From: Lachnospiraceae bacterium
GTDB lineage: Bacteria > Bacillota > Clostridia > Lachnospirales > Lachnospiraceae
Reading direction: 5' to 3'
DNA: 64,000 nucleotides
NCBI GenBank assembly: GCA_015056815.1
Contig: SVFN01000008.1
Span: 62,001-126,000, forward strand
Below, in pieces: positions 62,878 through 64,000 of this stretch. The position numbers and the translations under genes were made by a program. Below the pieces are notes generated by a model. It was not told where the DNA came from, made no database searches, and worked only from the letters and a program-made list of their open reading frames with translations. Every line of letters starts with the position of its first letter. The stretch's first letter is position 1.

Positions 62878-63585
62878 TCAATCTTTTCCTCCCTTTTCGG
62901 ATTCGATTTCCTGTACATATACCTTATGCGCATAAATAAGAGTTACCACAGATGCCAATATCACAGTTCCTACTGCAGACATAGAGGCTCCGAAGGAATT
63001 CTTCATAACTACTGCCATAATGATCGTAACAACCCCAGCAATCATAATCGCATAAGCGCCAAACCGATTGCTCTTTCTCCAAGTATTATCGTTATACATA
63101 CTCCAACTCACTCTGAACCCGACCGCGCTGTTGATTCGCGTCTTTGTCATAAAATTTCCGAGTACAATAAAGATGATCCCCATCAATATTACGGATACCT
63201 TCCCAATATCAACCGTCCACTGTGTCGCTCCTGAAACCGCCTCGCTATACGCTCCATACAATATAAAGCCCTGCATTACGGTAAACATAGCAACCATACA
63301 CAGACCAACGATTCCCAATACCTTCGCATTCGATTTTGCACTGGTACTTTCTTTTTCATCAGCTGCTTTCAGGGCTTTTTTCTCGAAATAGCGCATAATC
63401 AAGATCCAGAATAATGACATTGCCAAGATAATTATTGGAAAGATCAAGTTCTCATACTTGGAACCCCATCTATCAATATTTCCTGCCACGTCATAATGCA
63501 TCGGAACACTATCCGGCATAAACTTGAGCACTATCGCTGTTCCAATCAGAGAGATAAACGAAATAACCCACATAACCTTTTTCAT
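62878..63585 (-). CDS. SdpI/DUF1648-family membrane protein
   Basis: A 235-residue membrane protein; the start at 63585 has GGAGG nine nt upstream. The N-terminal part is DUF1648-like (FMPDSVPMHYDVAGNIDRWGSKYENLIFP). The C-terminal part has SdpI-type sequence (GNFMTKTRINSAVGFRVSWSMYNDNTWRKSNRFGAYAIMI). Six to seven membrane helices are visible. In Bacillus, SdpI gives immunity to the SdpC toxin and signals through SdpR. Here the same partner pair of ArsR-type regulator and SdpI is present. The start overlaps the SdpR-like stop (TGATG), so translation is coupled. Confidence 0.88.
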   Translation of the reverse strand: MKKVMWVISFISLIGTAIVLKFMPDSVPMHYDVAGNIDRWGSKYENLIFPIIILAMSLFWILIMRYFEKKALKAADEKESTSAKSNAKVLGIVGLCMVAMFTVMQGFILYGAYSEAVSGATQWTVDIGKVSVILMGIIFIVLGNFMTKTRINSAVGFRVSWSMYNDNTWRKSNRFGAYAIMIAGVVTIIMAVVMKNSFGASMSAVGTVILASVVTLIYAHKVYVQEIESEKGGKD

Positions 63586-63851
63586 CACTTGCCACCTCCA
63601 AATTGTCCTATCCACAGGATCAGTTCATCAAAAACGGATGTGTTGATCTCATAGTAGATAAAATTCTTCTGCTTGTACTCCATGATTAGGTCAGCACCTT
63701 TAAGCAGTTTCAGGTGATAAGATAATGCCGCAGGCGTAATTCCCAGCTGTTCCGCTATTTCTCCGGCATTCATCCGACCATTTTTCAACATTACGAGTAT
63801 GTCTCTGCGCTGCTTGTCAGACAGTACCTTAAAAATATTTGTGTCACTCAT
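63585..63851 (-). CDS. ArsR/SdpR-family autorepressor
   Basis: An 88-residue winged-helix regulator. The start ATG at 63851 is chosen because the next upstream codon start is a GTG at 63860, with weak ribosome signals for both. FKVLSDKQRRDILVMLKNGRMNAGEIAEQLGITPAALSYHLKLLKGADLIMEYKQKNFIYYEIN covers the whole DNA-binding domain and is typical of SdpR-like repressors without metal-binding cysteines. The perfect palindrome at 63876-63895 and a related one near 63936-63958 are likely operators. It is the first gene of an operon with SdpI-like and YhfC-like genes. Confidence 0.9.
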   Translation of the reverse strand: MSDTNIFKVLSDKQRRDILVMLKNGRMNAGEIAEQLGITPAALSYHLKLLKGADLIMEYKQKNFIYYEINTSVFDELILWIGQFGGGK

Positions 63852-63875
63852 AATACACACTCACTCTTACAAACT

Positions 63876-63895
63876 ATTTAAAAATATTTTTAAAT
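63876..63895 (-). promoter_or_regulatory. 20-bp palindromic operator of the SdpR-like operon
   Basis: A perfect self-complementary 20-mer of ATTTAAAAAT and ATTTTTAAAT halves. It lies just downstream of the -10 element. A second related ATTTAAATT-type sequence lies near 63940-63958, upstream of the -35. Two boxes around a promoter suit autorepression by the ArsR-type protein. Confidence 0.75.
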
Positions 63896-63905
63896 TCCTA
63901 TAATC

Positions 63906-63935
63906 AGTATAGATCCTAAAATCACTACCAGTCAA
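63906..63935 (-). promoter_or_regulatory. Promoter of the SdpR-SdpI-YhfC operon
   Basis: On the minus strand: -35 TTGACT (63930-63935), an 18-nt spacer, and -10 TATACT (63906-63911). Confidence 0.78.
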
Positions 63936-64000
63936 TAACTATTTAAATTATTTTTTAATTACTATCATCACTTTACACTGCGCATTATATGTCTTTTTAT

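Overview
The window reads as chromosomal DNA of a Gram-positive, spore-forming anaerobe of the class Clostridia, most likely a Lachnospiraceae-type gut bacterium. The signs are SpoVT, a large Firmicutes-type SRP RNA, a T-box leader on ileS, a pyrophosphate-type phosphofructokinase, very large secreted proteins built from InlB-like, MBG/YDG and Ig-like repeats, and strong AGGAGG ribosome binding sites. Nearly all genes lie on the minus strand; the one clear plus-strand gene is a diguanylate cyclase at 55767-56849. The species assignment is inference.

Layout. 1-1440: zinc-type metal uptake operon (Fur-family regulator, small Cys-rich membrane protein, ZnuA-like lipoprotein cut by the window edge) with two Fur-type boxes around its promoter. 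1485-8704: housekeeping and metabolic genes (cytidylate kinase-like protein, anion/Na+ permease, amidase-domain protein, RecQ, PRTase, thiamine pyrophosphokinase, Rrf2 regulator). 9067-19162: split transketolase, GGDEF-EAL protein, SRP RNA, aconitase-family hydratase, glycogen phosphorylase, signal peptidase I. 19277-25597: T-box-controlled ileS, a 145-bp MITE-like element, spoVT, and a sodium:solute symporter. 25721-28817: an apparent signalling operon of a solute-binding lipoprotein, a GGDEF protein and an HD-GYP-like protein. 28920-29390: 5' remnant of a group II intron. 29469-45481: two giant secreted repeat proteins, the upstream one interrupted by a single in-frame TAA. 46116-55494: an eight-gene operon described below. 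55767-61044: diguanylate cyclase, PPi-phosphofructokinase, and a beta-helix/BspA-type surface protein. 61083-63851: AraC/GyrI-like regulator and an autoregulated SdpR-SdpI-YhfC operon.

The most unusual system is the operon at 46116-55494. It encodes an AMP-forming acyl ligase, a free-standing acyl carrier protein, two GNAT/FemAB-like acyltransferases and four radical SAM enzymes with cobalamin-binding-type N-terminal domains. No peptide precursor, NRPS or PKS is present. The simplest reading is that the ligase loads an acyl group on the carrier protein, the radical enzymes modify unactivated carbons of it, and the acyltransferases pass it to an amine. The product is unknown. A GGDEF gene is divergently transcribed from the same intergenic region, and three further c-di-GMP-type genes occur in the window.

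Protein functions are from motif recognition in the translations. No database search or computation was run.
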